Assembly (NCBI GenBank): GCA_963995505.1
Contig: OZ023184.1
Coordinates: 9,688,308 to 9,752,307 of the forward strand
Length of the DNA: 64,000 nt
Source of the DNA: Hypericum androsaemum
Lineage: Eukaryota > Streptophyta > Magnoliopsida > Malpighiales > Hypericaceae
Reading direction: 5' to 3'
Shown: piece by piece, positions 22,460 through 35,500 of the stretch
Numbering within the stretch: position 1 is the first letter of the stretch
Layout of the letters: every line of letters starts with the position of its first letter
Program-made: the position numbers and the translations under genes
Notes under the pieces: model-generated
Database searches by the model: none
What the model was told of the DNA's origin: nothing
What the model saw: only the letters and a program-made list of their open reading frames with translations

Positions 22460-23739
22460 TTAACTTAGGGAGTTGAGGTTTCAAGATTTAATGTTATGTA
22501 TAATATTGTACCCCCGAAATTAAAGGCTGTATCATTGGCAGCTTTAATTTATTTGGCCAAATATTATTCTCTGGGAAGTATCTTGGGACTTTCCTTGCAC
22601 ATGCTAGCCCACTATTGTTTGCATATACTTGTGTTTTTTTTTTTGGAAAGGAAATATATTTGTGGATTATTTTTTGAAAAAGGTAACGACAAGGAAGGTA
22701 ACCCGCGAGATGCGAATTGAAACCACAACTTGGAGGATGACTTTAATTAAATTAATTTACCGGAAAATTTGAGTTGGGTTCGGAACAGACTCAACAAACA
22801 TTGACTAACAACGATTCCTGAATTATACCCGTAAAAAAACAATTCCTGAATTATTGGGTCGAAAACCTAGGCTAACTTATTGCTAGACATACCCGGATTA
22901 GCTTTCTATCATATTCCATTTGACCAAACACTTGGCTAACATACATATTCTTAAACAATCAATCAAAACAACAGAAGGTATGGATTTTGATTACAATTTA
23001 ATGTCGAATATGCGCAACTAGCACTTTCAATTAAACAATGTTTTAGAAAATGTTGGTTGTTACAATTTGGTGATATTTGTATATATGTATATTGATTAAC
23101 AAAATGACAAGTGTAGTATAAATATACATGATTTTGCCCTAATAAAAGGCCAAGCAAAACCTAATAAATTTCATGTGCCATTGGTGACAAGAAAGTGCGT
23201 GCACGGAAATGTGAATTCTGTGCCGAACGTAGAGAGAAAAATGCGTCAAATGTGTCAAATGAGACACGCTGATGTGTCATGTGGTTGGGGTTTGGGCTCG
23301 TGGTTTACACCCACGCCCCCCACTTGCAATTATTTTTTTTAGTTTTTTATCTTGAATTTTTTATTAAAAATATTATTAACCAATCTATTTAATTAATTAT
23401 TCATAATCGGGTATTCTAATTTATTGTAACCGGTCCTACCATTTAATCGTAAGCGGGCATGTCATTTAATTAATTATTCATAAACCACTTGTAACTCGGT
23501 TGACTATTAACTTCAAACATATTTTTGACATTCTTACACTCAGAATTTGGAGAAGTCATAAACTACAAAGTTGTAGATATACATCTCAGCTTTGCACAAC
23601 AACTTCATTCAACTCAATTGAACTTTGGAGTAAGAAGTTCTGGCTCCCCAACTAAAACTTATTCTCGTAACTCGGTCGACTCTTTACTTCAAACATATTT
23701 TAGACATCATTAGACTCTAAATTTGGAGCCTAAACCTAA
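22460..23739. other. Intergenic DNA with a ~179-bp imperfect duplication
   Basis: GTAACTCGGTTGACTATTAA near 23490 recurs as GTAACTCGGTCGACTCTTTA near 23669, each followed by ACTTCAAACATATTTT. This may already belong to the gypsy relic to the right. No gene seen. Confidence 0.4.
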
Positions 23740-25944
23740 ACATGTAAGCTCCTACATGGAACTCCCCCCCACACTTGAACGACATATTGTCCTCAATGTG
23801 AAAGGGCTTAGGCTACCAGACAAGAGAAAAAGATATACTTCAATGACCTATGTGGCCAAAGAAGATGAAAATACTTCAATCAAAAGCACAAATCATAACC
23901 TCCATGGCCATAATTAACACAATGATTAAAAAATTGACATACTAAACACAATAAAGACATGGTCAATTAGACGAGAGTTCAAGAGACGTCCCTGTTTTGA
24001 GTGTTGGAGACGGAGGAGAGATATTGCTCTCGAAGGAGGCGGTGCCCTATTTTTCTGCCGTTCGGTGCCTACTTCCACCATTCAGCGGGCTGAGTTGGCA
24101 TGGTTATTCTGGATATGGGCATCGATTAGTGGTTGCAGACTCCAGGCGGTGGGCTATGCACCGTCCGTCAGGTGACTTTACCATTCTGCAGGTTTCTTCG
24201 TTGAACGCTCACTCCCCTTCTCCTGGTCACCACTCAGTGGACTTAAGCGCCGGTCGGTGGCATTCATGGGGTTTGGGAAGTTCGGATTGCCAAAGGCACC
24301 ATTTGACACTATGCCTACCGATCGGTGGATTTTTTCCATTCGGCGATTACGGGCAGGTCGAAGCACGACATTTTCTTTGAAGTGCTGCACTCCCTAGCAT
24401 CCAAAAATAAAAGAAACTAAAAACCACATTGGGTTTCCTCCCAACAAGCACTTGTTTTAAGTCTCAAGCTCGACTTTCATAAAATTACCATGAAATCAAG
24501 GTTTCAATAAGCTCAATCATTAATATTAGCTTGATTCCATGGAGAAGCACTCATCAATAAAGATTTTCAAATAACAATCATAGATGAGTAACTTCTTATC
24601 CATCATCAACCGCAAAAATGTAGTTAGGTGCCAATCACCCAAAGGGTTAGTAGCACACAATTTAAGAATGGGGTTGTGAGGGATTTAACTACACCTGGAA
24701 TCAACCAATCCCAACCAAGAGTGGGAGGTTTACCAAGATCAAGGTTGGGTGTTTTACCTTCACTTACCGTATCCAAGAATAATGGTTTAGCAAACCTTCT
24801 TAGATCTTGAAGTCGAGGTGTAGGATTATGGCGGATGACACTAGACTCCTCCTTGCATGCAGTGTCTTCTTTTTCCTCAAAGTCTCCATTATTCACCACA
24901 CCTTTGGTTTAGCAAGAGTCATGCACGTCAGAATGAGGACTCGTCGTGGGCTCATCGCCCTCTTCATTGATGCTCTCCTCAATCCTAATTTCTTCCTTTT
25001 CTTCCTCTATTGCCTCATTTTGTCCCTCCTTTATTGGTAGTGCATTGTTAGGACCACAAGCTTTCGTTGGGATCTTTCTTTCTTCCATCTTCTTTCCCTT
25101 ACAATCCCACGAATGAAAACTTTGAATCCTTTGATCATATAAAGCTTGTGGGAATGGCACTCGTGGCATATCTCATGGTAGAAGCACATATGGTGGATTC
25201 TCCACTTCCAACTCTGTGTGCTTGTTGCCTTCATCCACTTGCACTTCCTCAACCTCCTTGAGGGGGTAGTTTGGCTCCAATGGCTTGTGAGAGTTATCTT
25301 CACTCTCTACTTGTACGGTTGTGCATTCAAAGTCTACGTCCGCTTGCATACTCTTACACAATCTTTCTTACGCAAGGTACATCTCTTGCATCCGAGAGTT
25401 CCCTTCCTTGAGTAATGTGTTACTTTCTTTCATAGACTTCGTGCATTCATCCGCTATTGCTAAAATTTTATCCCATCTATCCTCGAAGGAGTTGGATGTT
25501 AGAGGTTTTACTTCTTCTTTGCACCTTGAGGCATAAGGAGATTCGCACCAACCCGGATTGTTATTGGTACCATGTTGCCTTCCGCTATTATGCACAAAAC
25601 TTGTAGAACTTAAGGGGGCTCCAAGGTTGGTGGATTCTTCACATTGGAATATATAATGCCCAACACCCTCTCACCATCCATAATTCCAGTGCTTCGAAGA
25701 GATTGGGCTCATTCCTTCGCACTTGAACCTGTCTTTGAATGCCATCGACTTCATCGGTATTTAACAAACCATGAACTCTATTGTACCTATGGTAAACAAA
25801 GGAATCCATCTCAACCATACACAATATATACAAAAGAATAATAAGACAAAAAATATTTACAAACCACTATCAACAATGTCTTAATACTAATCCGTAAGTA
25901 TAAATAAATGTCTAAATGCGCCACTCCCCGGCAACGGCACCAAT
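23740..25944 (-). pseudogene. Internal region of a deleted gypsy (Athila/Tat-type) retrotransposon
   Basis: Read on the minus strand, the LTR at 25945-27471 is followed by TGGTGCCGTTGCCGGGGA (about 25941-25924), the tRNA-Asp-type primer site of Tat/Athila gypsy elements. Broken gag-like frames with acidic, Lys/Glu-rich sequence follow (25595-25368, 25361-25173 and others). Next is CAAGTGCTTGTTGGGAGG near 24440, and then ATTGAGGACAAT with a G-run near 23770; both are landmarks that normally lie behind pol. No protease, reverse transcriptase or integrase is present, so pol has been deleted. The second LTR was not found. Confidence 0.7.
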
Positions 25945-27471
25945 TGACGAGGGGATTTTTCACCCCGTTGCAATAAAGAGAGTAAGAAAAATGTCGAACC
26001 ACAGGGAGTGAGACTTAGAGCACCAATTTGACTCACTTGTTAGTTTTGGACGATATGTAAGATAGTGATTATTGTGTTTAATTAGAGGAGGGAAAGTATT
26101 AACAACTTAAACTAATATAGACAAACTTAGGTAGCCAAGAATGGAGATAGTGGGCGAGGCAACCACATGAACACAACCCTCCTAGCTAGGTCTCTCTTGG
26201 GCTCGTGGCGGTCCTAGGCAAATCTAAAGTATGATGCTTTATTCCACCCTAAGGACAACTAGGATCTACCTACGGTGTCACGAACGTATGGGATCCTCTA
26301 GTCGACTAGTCGGCTATCCATGGCACCCCTTCACGGCTAAGTCTATCGTGTTGTCACTCGATCACTTAGCTAAGTCATTGGCCCTAAATAATTCCCTCCC
26401 GGAAGATTAGAGCTAGGACTAGGGTATAACACTACAACTCCCCTCACGACCTCTAGAGTGCTTTTAATCCCTAATCTTGCATGACCCAACTAAGGCATTA
26501 AGTTTTCCGACTAATGCACACAAGCCCATTCAAAACCTAGGTTGTCAGGAGCATCCAAGGGCACCCAACCCACACGCGCTATTAACACATTCAATAAACT
26601 CACATTCAACATCAATAGAGGGAAAAACAAGTGTCACAAATATTAAACTAAAGAAAAAGAGTTTAGAAAGCTCAATAAAGTCTTCAAGCTTCCTAGATCC
26701 TCCTCCTTCTTCAATGCTTCAAGCTTCCTACTAGAGAGAATGAGAGAAATGGAGAGTGTGTGTGGCTATTCTAAGTGGCCAAGCCACACAAATGACTAGA
26801 CAAAGTGAAACGAGGGACCTAAAGGGTCTATTTATAGGCCCCCAATAAAACCCTAAAGAGCTAGGATGGGTATAAGGACAAAATGATCATTTTTGGCCTT
26901 GTTCCGGACTCGTGCTCGCCGTCCGGCAGAAATGGCACTATCTGGCGCCCACTTTGGTTCGTGGGCTGACAAATATGTATGATTCTGGATGTCGTCCTCT
27001 CCAAATGAGACTTTGGTCATAGAAGATAAAATGTATATTTTTTTCTTAGCTTTTTAACGGTACCTCATATGATTTAATCCGATGCCGGAGCAAGAAGTTA
27101 TTGATTTTTAAGTGCGGCATTCTCTGTCTGCCAGACGAACCCGCCGAATGGCGGGAAAATCCGTGGCCCGGTGGCATCCAGGGACTTTTTGGCAGCCCAA
27201 ATCCACCGGCCGGCGAGATTTTCCACCATCCGATGGCTTTCGGGACCTTGCTTTGGCATTTTCACCTCGAGCTCTCGTCCGTATCCACTCCGGTTGGTCC
27301 TGAACTTCTCCGAATACCTCCAAAAGACCTACAACACAACAAGTGAGTCCATCCAAGGCAACAAACCTATAAATGGACAACAAGACTCAAGACTCAAGGA
27401 CTTTGGACATAAAAATGGGTCGAAATGACCTTAAAATAGGGTGATAAAATGTGTGTTTCTCGCACTCATCA
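25945..27471 (-). mobile_element. 1.53-kb gypsy LTR
   Basis: On the minus strand the repeat runs from TGATGAGTGCGAGAAACACA to AAAAATCCCCTCGTCA, directly beside the primer site. A GGCCTATAAATAG TATA-type promoter lies near 26838-26826 on the minus strand. The end preceding the primer site (GGTTCGACATTTTTCTTAC then TTTATTGCAACGGGG) matches the end of a second LTR remnant at 44330-45382 in the opposite orientation. Confidence 0.75.
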
Positions 27472-27678
27472 GTACACATATTTTATCGGGTGCTTATTAT
27501 CCTACATCTTATTGACTATTTTTGGTATGTTATAATATATCGGAGGCAATATATAATGCTAACAAAAATTTTGCATAGCTAATATGGATTTCGAACATCG
27601 GTTAGAGTATTTTAGGGTCATTCCCCACTTAAATTGATTGATACTATTTTATGCAGAATATTAAAATTGATGGTTTAG

Positions 27679-29619
27679 AAAGTTTGTTACAAAACAGACC
27701 AAGATTGTCTTGTTGATAAAGAAACTTCATCTGGTGGACAGGGGAACTGGGATATAGTATCAGAAACAACATTCGAGAATGGACATGGAGCTGTCAGCTC
27801 ATCTCTTCCACTGGCGGAATCTTCTGCAGGGCTTTCAGTGCACATACAGAATGGCCAAATTGCTGCAAGCGACTTGCGCACACTAGTGGGAGTTAATTCC
27901 CAGTCCTTGAGAATTGCAGAGTCTGTTTCTTATGCTGAAGAGTCGACAGAACTTCATCCCCATCAACTTAGGGAGCAATCTTCAGAAGGAAATGAACCTC
28001 GATCTAGTTCTGAGATGTTGAGTATTGCAGGGTCTGTTTCTTCTACTAAACACTCATTGGATTTCCATCCGAAGGAGATTAAGGTTCTTGGTGACAACGA
28101 CGAGGCAAGAAGCTTCGACATTCCAGTAAGACCACCAGGTTATGGTTTGGGAGGTTTTCCAAGCCAAGCTCCCTTGCTACAATTCAGTGATGATAAGCTG
28201 AGATCTGTACCGTTTAGTTCTGCCTTTCCTAATGCTGGCTTACAATACGAATCAACCAATGTCAACTTAGAGGACACTTCGCCATTACCACCACTCCCTC
28301 CTATGCAATGGAGGATTGGAAAACTTTAACCCTATTCTGTAATTCCGGAAAGAGAGGGGGTCATTCGAACTACGGAAATGCTCTCTCTCATGCAACCATG
28401 CACACTTCCTCATGGATTAGCCTTCTCTGAGAACATTGAATCCTCAGTCCCATCTCTGCATCACCCTATTAAAGATAGCATTCGACAACAACAGTTTTCA
28501 ACACCACCCTATGCAGATGTACACCAAACTATGAATGGTGCTACAGATGGTCGGCAGGCTGGGTTCAATTGGGCAGAGGCTGAATTATCAAATCCATTCT
28601 TGACTTCGTCAGAAGTACTCGATGAGAAATCTGTGCATAGTCATCCTGGATATGAACAAGAAGAAAAGCAATCTACATGTAATCCGTCATCGTTTGAATC
28701 ACCAGTGCCTCCAGAACCTACCTCTTTCGGCAGTGATCCTGTGAGCTTGAACGACTTTCAAGTGTGCCATCTAATAATTTCAAAGATGCCCGAAGCCCAA
28801 TCTCAGAACTTGGTTGAGGAAGAAGTGATTGTTCCTGACACCTCAATGGAGAGGCTAAGTCAAGTGGATCACCAGGCTCCTGATGAGATAATGACTTCAC
28901 AGGGAGAGACAGCATGGTTGTCGAGTACACTAGCTCTTCCACCTGCTTACGTAGTTGGGAAGTTAAATGGGAACAAGCTTCCTCTTCCTCGGAATCCTCT
29001 TATTGATGCAGTTGTAGCTCATGATAAAAGCAAGGTAGCTTTAACTACCAAACTGCTTCACAAGTTTGTTTTGATTATTGCAACAACCATTGACGTCTGA
29101 CTTTTGAGCCATCTGTAGCCGAGGAAAGTAGCTGAACGAGTGCGACCCCAGCTTGTACCGAAGTTAGAGGAAAGAGATTCATTGTTGGAGCAAATTCGGA
29201 CAAAGGTTATACTGACTTATTTGGTTCCCTGTAATATTTGATTCTGCCAATTTGCTCAAATTTTATTGTCCTGGTGGCGCAGTCCTTCAACTTGAAGCCA
29301 GCTTCAGTGACGAGGGCTGGAGTTCAGGCTATGCCTGGTCCAAAAACCAACTTAAGGGTTGCGGCCATCTTGGAGAAAGCTAATGCTATCTGTCAGGTCT
29401 CTCTTCTCTCTCTCTTTTGCTATCTGTCTAGCCTAGAAAATTCAATAAAGACCTTGCAATTAAGTTACCTGTGGGTGTACGTACGATGACTAAGATGTCT
29501 AGCCTGTGTAAATCTAGGCCTTAACTGGGAGTGATGAAGATGAAGATTCAGACAGCTGGAGTGACTCTTATCGATATCAATATCCTCTGTCTGCACTTTA
29601 TTTACATGTCAGATTCTGA
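27679..29619 (+). pseudogene. SCAR-like: C-terminal part of a SCAR/WAVE gene (truncated, one internal stop)
   Basis: SCAR proteins activate the ARP2/3 complex for actin branching. Only the last part is present: an open frame from about 27679 with SCAR-type LPPLPPMQWRIGKL, then a TAA at 28327-28329, then the same frame continues to the donor at 29034. Further exons 29119-29205, 29283-29396 and 29518-29619 add PRKVAERVRPQ, RDSLLEQIRTKSFNLKPA, KTNLRVAAILEKANAICQ and the acidic end SDEDEDSDSWSDS. These are the WH2, connector and acidic parts that bind actin and ARP2/3. The N-terminal SCAR homology domain is absent anywhere upstream in the window, and the gypsy LTR ends 208 bp before the fragment. 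All splice sites are preserved, so this was a DNA-level truncation and not a retrocopy. Confidence 0.88.
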
Positions 29620-29753
29620 CAACGGTCTATCTGTTGGTATCTTTCCTCCCTTTGATCCAACATCAACCGTTGGAGTGAGATTGTACTGAATCCAAGGCAT
29701 GCGACGCGTCGAGCCGTGGTGGAGTGATGGAAAGTTGTATGTATGTATATGTA

Positions 29754-29926
29754 TTTTTTTTTTGGTTTAGAACCACTAATTCAAGTTCGAGCCGGTTAGG
29801 ACTTTTGAAAGGTGGCAAAGTTCTCCCAACAAGTATTTAACACTGTTGCGTTCCCAAGGAATTGAACCTAAAATCTTGGTTAAGTTAGAACAACTCTCTC
29901 ACCGGTCGATCCAATTACTTGTTGGT
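29754..29926 (-). mobile_element. tRNA-derived SINE (173 bp, Au-like layout)
   Basis: On the minus strand a perfect B-box GGTTCAATTCC occurs about 40 bp after an A-box-like TGGATCGACCGG, and the copy ends in a run of A (T-run at 29755 on the plus strand). TATGTATGTATATGTA on the left and TATGTATGTATGTA on the right form the target duplication. Its body differs from both other SINE families in the window. Confidence 0.75.
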
Positions 29927-29940
29927 TATGTATGTATGTA

Positions 29941-30584
29941 TTAATATCATGTAAAGCTGTAAATGTTTAGACGTTGGTGTAAGATTTTTTTTTATAGGTA
30001 AGATATTGTATTTTATGAAATTAGTCCACCACAATACATCTAAAATATTAGATAACATGCATCATAGTGATAGACGTAATCTGGAATAATATCAAAGTAT
30101 TTCTAAGATAATAAAACCAAAAAGTTCCAGGATAAAAAAAAGACCTGAATATACATGATGAGAAGGACAAACCAAATAATTTTGTTGCAGTGGCTGTACT
30201 TTTCTTGTACATTACAGAATATGTAGTAGACTCCGAAATTGCATCATCAATTCTGGCTTGCAAATACAAATAATTATTTGGGTACTTGACACTTGGTTTT
30301 CTAAAAATTATTCGGCTCAATGCCATAAAAATCCGGCCAACCCACAAATTATCCACAAGTAGTACCATGACGGAAGACGAAGTCAGCATTGACTATTGCA
30401 TACCTTTGAATAGCTAGCTAACAAAGGGTTTGTTTGATCTTTGAAACGACAGCGTTCTCTGTTTGCTTAACTAGAAACTAGAAGTAGCAGGCAAGCGGAT
30501 ATCCACTCCGTCGCTCCTAAACCCTAAGAAGGCCGACTCAAGCAGGGGAGGGAAGGAAGGGGCTTTTTTTATTTATTTATTTAT
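29941..30584. other. Intergenic DNA and 5' region of the Sel1-like gene
   Basis: AT-rich to about 30470, then GC-richer DNA with CCCTAAGAAGGCC, probably the 5' UTR. A 113-residue open frame on the minus strand (30389-30048) has no recognisable features and I do not call it. Confidence 0.4.
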
Positions 30585-30665
30585 ATGGGAAAATCGATCC
30601 CATCGACCACAACCGCCAAGCTAATAGTTCAGCGCCTCAACATCAACAGCTCCCGCTTCCCCACT

Positions 30666-31215
30666 ATGGAAACCACCGCCTCGTCCTCCTCCTCGTCGGC
30701 TACGAGCAGCAGCGGGAGGCTCCCGCTCGGGGAGGTGGTCTCGGACTGCGTAAAGCGGTGGTTCAAGGACACCCTCAAGGAGGCCAAGTCCGGCGACATC
30801 AACATGCAGGTCCTCCTCGGCCAGATGTACTACAGCGGTTACGGCGTCCCCCGCGATCCCCAAAAGGTCCTCCTTGCTTTACTACCGACCAACAAACCCT
30901 AATCTCTAAATTAAACCCTAAATCTGGTTTCAATGATTGAAGATTGCCTGTCGCTTATTCGTTCATGGTACTGCAGGGACGGATGTGGATTACACGAGCT
31001 TCAAGGACTCGATCTACTGTGTGGAAAGTTAGTGATAAGCGCCCTGGTACGCACGCACGTCTTCACCGTCATCTTCCTTACGATTTGACACCCACTGCGT
31101 TATGAGATTTTCGAATTTGTTCGGCGTTTTGGTTTTCTTACATGCCCATTATTCCCCATCGACAGGCTATAATGCAAGTGATTCCGACTCTGATGAGTTG
31201 AAGCTTGATTCTTGA
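30666..31215 (+). CDS. Small Sel1/HCP-like repeat protein, 106 aa, 3 exons
   Basis: Exons 30666-30866, 30977-31046 and 31166-31215 sum to 321 nt. After a Ser-rich start comes LPLGEVVSDCVKRWFKDTLK, then one Sel1-type unit (AKSGDINMQVLLGQMYYSGY, GVPRDPQKGRMWITRASR), then WKVSDKRPGYNASDSDSDEL and the stop. Sel1 units are TPR-like helical hairpins used for protein contacts. A single unit and short length match a conserved small plant family of unknown function. An in-frame ATG at 30585 would add 27 residues; I prefer 30666 because the preceding stretch is basic and low in conservation signals. Confidence 0.82.
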
Positions 31216-32551
31216 CCACAGCTACTTTTCCACAAAGTAAAATTATTAATGGGGTGAGTTCTTGATTATCCGTTACGCTTGGCTTTGGCACCATTGGTTG
31301 ACCTTAGATTTCTTAGTAATGATCGATGTTAGATATTCGGTTAATTTGGTTGCAGAATAATTCATTGTGCGCCATGGTTGTGAACTATTTTACTCCAGAA
31401 AAGCTAGATATTCATAGCATTAAACTCTTTGAGTTTCTTGATCCGTTACTTGTCGATGCTCATGATCTTTTGTGCATAGAAATCTCATTAGGAAGCTCAC
31501 TCCTTTTCATTTGCCATTCCACCTTGGTGGATCAATCAGCACCCTATTGCCCCCTCTCGTTTTTCTTTATTTTTGCTCAATTATGCACCTCTGTTCTGTT
31601 TATTTTGGGAACGCCTACAAAACAGGATGCTTAGCTGACATCAGGACTAGAGGATTTGCCTCTCTTTTGGCCTGAAGTTCCCATCACTTCCTTGGGATAA
31701 ATTTTCTTTACGATGCTGCCAAACCATTTGATGGGACTCTTTTTCAGTAAGAGCATTTGTTTGACTTGCCAGGGCACCGCGGGTTCTTAGTATAGGATTA
31801 TTCTGTTTGCTTTTGGGGATACGATGAGGAACTGCTCCGGTAGCATGTTATTATTGTTGGTCTTCCCAATACATTTGATTCCTCACATTATAGGCTTCAC
31901 ATTGTTCCTTGAGTCTCTTCTCTCTTTTTGGAAGAGAGAATACCAAACTCTTTTCTGGGGAAACGTCTGTCTTGCATATGCTGCTGTGATTCTTCCTCCA
32001 AGTCCTAAGAGTTGTTTGCCTTTTTCTTATTTTGCAGGTTCTGTTGGAAGATGGTGGATGGCTTTGTCAAGCTTGTAAAAATCTTTCTTTGTAAAATACT
32101 TTGAATTTTATATCCAAGACAATTGCCAAGTAAACTTTTTTGCATTGACACTACTCATCCCTTCAATCTTTTTATGAAGTGATTATTTCTCTGATGGTGA
32201 TCGGATGCATGCTATTTAATGTTTGGTCCTCATGTGGGACCTTATTTCTTTTTCTGTAATGTGTGGTATCATGCAAGTAGGTCCGACCATATCAAAATTT
32301 TGAACCGTATTTGATTCGTCCAAGGACGAATTCGAATATGAATTCGAATATGAATTGTTAACTACTGAATTTGAATTAATTCATTTTAGGGTTAGGGTTA
32401 GACTTAGAGTTAGGATTTATACTACCATAACGCTACAATAAATGTTTGTATTTTATTCTTCTCAATCTCAATTGTTACTTTTTTCTTCTTTATCTTAATT
32501 GTTGTTTAAATTGAATTTAGACAAATCACAATTTGTTGATTTAGAGTATCT
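31216..32551. other. 3' flank of the Sel1-like gene and intergenic DNA
   Basis: The sequence to about 32110 has T-rich, transcript-like composition and could be a long or spliced 3' UTR. From 32280 it becomes AT-rich with GAATTCGAATATGAATTCG repeats. No gene seen. Confidence 0.35.
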
Positions 32552-32560
32552 TAAAAATTA

Positions 32561-35500
32561 GAAAGTTATTTTCAGGTCCGTGGTATTTGGTATATTTTGT
32601 GCTCGCCTCTTGTATTCTGGCAATCACATGCAACATTATCCTCCTGTTGAGAAGGGTCTTACCGCTCGTATGATGGTGTCTGAGTCTGTGTCATAGTTGG
32701 TTGGGAGTCCGGCAAATAAAGATATCGTCTTCTCTCCCCAGCATGTTCCAGTGCCACCTCAGGCAATTGACGAACATAAGGATCATCAGATGAGTGGCGT
32801 ATATACTCAACAACATCAGCCTGCAAAGCAATATCATACCATTATAATTTTTAAAGATCATTAGACATTTAATATAATATGTAAATCATATAATATCTTA
32901 CAATACTTACAGTCATGTATAGCCTTGTGCTGGAAGAGGTACTGAAATGCGGGTAGTCCTCCTGAACCATTCCATATAACCATCATGATAATAGATATGC
33001 GACGGTACAATTACTCCTGGAAAGACATAGCGTAATCGATACTGCCATATTGCCACATGGTTGCTATAAAATTCCTCCCAATTTTGTTCAGTTTGGTTAT
33101 GCCAGTGTGCACTACTATACGTCCCCTCATCGTTCTCAGGTTCTGCTAGAATATGCTACATCATTCCAAATTGTTGTAACACTCAGTCAGGATAATGCCA
33201 CTCTACATGAAGAAAGTATATCAATGAGACTCGTGCCAACCACAAACTCGTGCCAACCACAAAGCTTAGTCCCGATGGCATACTTGCGGTAACTTAGCAA
33301 TGATATCAGCAGTATACGGCATCCAAACTACCTAGAATACAGACACGCAAACAAGATCATCAAATAATCTTTTTCTACAATATTTCTAAATAAGTAAAAT
33401 TCATAAATATAAATTTATAAAAATTACTTACATCTGAGTTTTTTAACTCATCGAACATACGGCGGTACTAGGACGCGTTGATTATTTTTTTGGTCTGACC
33501 TCGATCTATGGTGCCAGTCCACTTGCAAAACTCAGTCATTATGCATTTGGTACTACTACATAAACACATTACTCGAATGTAAATGGTATTAAATAATAAT
33601 ACGAGTACCTGATGCCTAGTGGCTCATCATCAGCTTGCTCCCGAGGCTCACAGTAAATCCGGCGAGTTGGGATGATCATTTCATAAGCCCACATACAAAT
33701 CAGTTGCATAGCTCTGCAAAGTATTTTCGCTGTAGGGCTGGTGGCTTTGCATAACTTGTGGTACACGTGTGCTAAACACGCACTACCCCAACTATATGTG
33801 CCAATTGCCTCAACATCAATAACAAGTGGCAACCAGCAGACATAGACCATTCGGTCAGCGGACTCAGGAAAGAGCATGCATCTGATAAGTCACATTATGT
33901 TTGTTCGAACATATCGCTTCACGAGCTCATCATCAGCATCATCTGGTATATCTGAAGGCAAAAAATTTGTGTCAAACCACTCCATCAAAATTCGATTGCC
34001 GTTGACAAGGCCTGGACTATCCTGTGGGCTCATGCCAAAGAGGCCAAAACACATCTCTTTCCACTGGGGAGGTGTCTGCGATCCCGTTGCTGGCTTTCCA
34101 TCGATAGGAAGCCTGAGCAACACAGACACATCTTGGAGAGTAATGGTCATCTCTCCCTCAAGCATGTGGAAAGTGTGTGTTTCTGGCCACCACCGCTCTA
34201 CCAGAGCGGTAACCAGTGCAGTATCGATAACGACATCGCCAATGTACCAAACGTCCCAAAAATTGGTGGCCTTCATATACTCTATGAATTTTTAGTTACT
34301 CACGCCTGCTGTGAGCAACTTGCGACGATGGAAGTTTAACGGCTTGTTATTTGGACTTTGGTTCTCAACCTACACAAAATAACCAATAGCAAAAATAAAA
34401 ATATATTATTTTAAAAATTATTGAATATAATACACATAACTTTTAATTACATACCTCACAATTCCAAACATCCTGTGAACGGTGCACATTCTGGTAACGT
34501 AACAAAGTGTTATCTACGGGTCCTCCATTCCCCAAATAACGGGATACGTCTGATTGTGAAGCCATATCTAAATTCGTAACAAAATATTATCAAAATATCA
34601 CTAATTGAACAATTTATTTAACAATTTGTAATAAATTAATTAATTAAAATTTAACAAAAGTATTAAGGTATTTATGTATAATAGTCTACGTTTCTGCCAA
34701 AACATAGTGCAACAACGCAAGCATGAATATTTTATCCCACTAACATAAAATCAATGCATAACTTTAAGCTATAATAATTAACATACTAAAATAATTTTCC
34801 ATAAAAAAATTTCTAAAAAAAATTTCGATCTCCATAAACACTTTTTTCGACTTGCATTAGACAATTAACCGCTTTTATTTAAATTGATTAATATTATTAA
34901 ATCAGAAAATTAACAATTAAGTCAGAAAATTAACTAACTGCCAAACCGCACTTAAATCAATAGTCCAACAAATCAAACATGATTAAAAATTAAAGGTAGT
35001 GCAATTAACTTACTAACAACAAATAAAATTAATTAACACAGTTAATCATTAAATTAACTAATTAATTGACTAACTAACAATTAAATCAGAAAAATTAAAA
35101 CTACCTAGCGTGGACTAACTAACAATTAAATCAGAAAAATTAAAACTACCTAGCGTGGACGGCGGAGACGACGACTACAAGTGCACGTATGACGGCGGCG
35201 AGTGCGCGGGACGACGAATGGCAGCAAGGGACAACAATGACGACGGCGGCGAGTGCACGTACCACATCGGCGAGTGCGCGGGACGACGGCGACGAATCCG
35301 CGTGCGACGACAAGGACAAGGAGAACGGTCGGCTGGCAACAGTGTGTGGCACGGGCGGAGATAAAAAAAAAGTTGGTATTTGTCTACCGAGAAGTGTCCC
35401 AAGGCCGGTACTTGTAGGATCGGGGGTTGTCCGAGATCGAAACAAAATTTTGATATGTACCTTCCTCAAGTCGAAAAAAATTTATGACCTACGACTTTCT

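Noticed and set aside
30048..30389. 113-residue minus-strand frame
   Set aside because: No motif, AT-rich, no support for a start or flanking exons.
35146..35469. Ala/Ser/Arg-rich frames on both strands
   Set aside because: Low-complexity GGCGGCGAGTGC repeats inside the Mutator-like element; open in several frames by composition.
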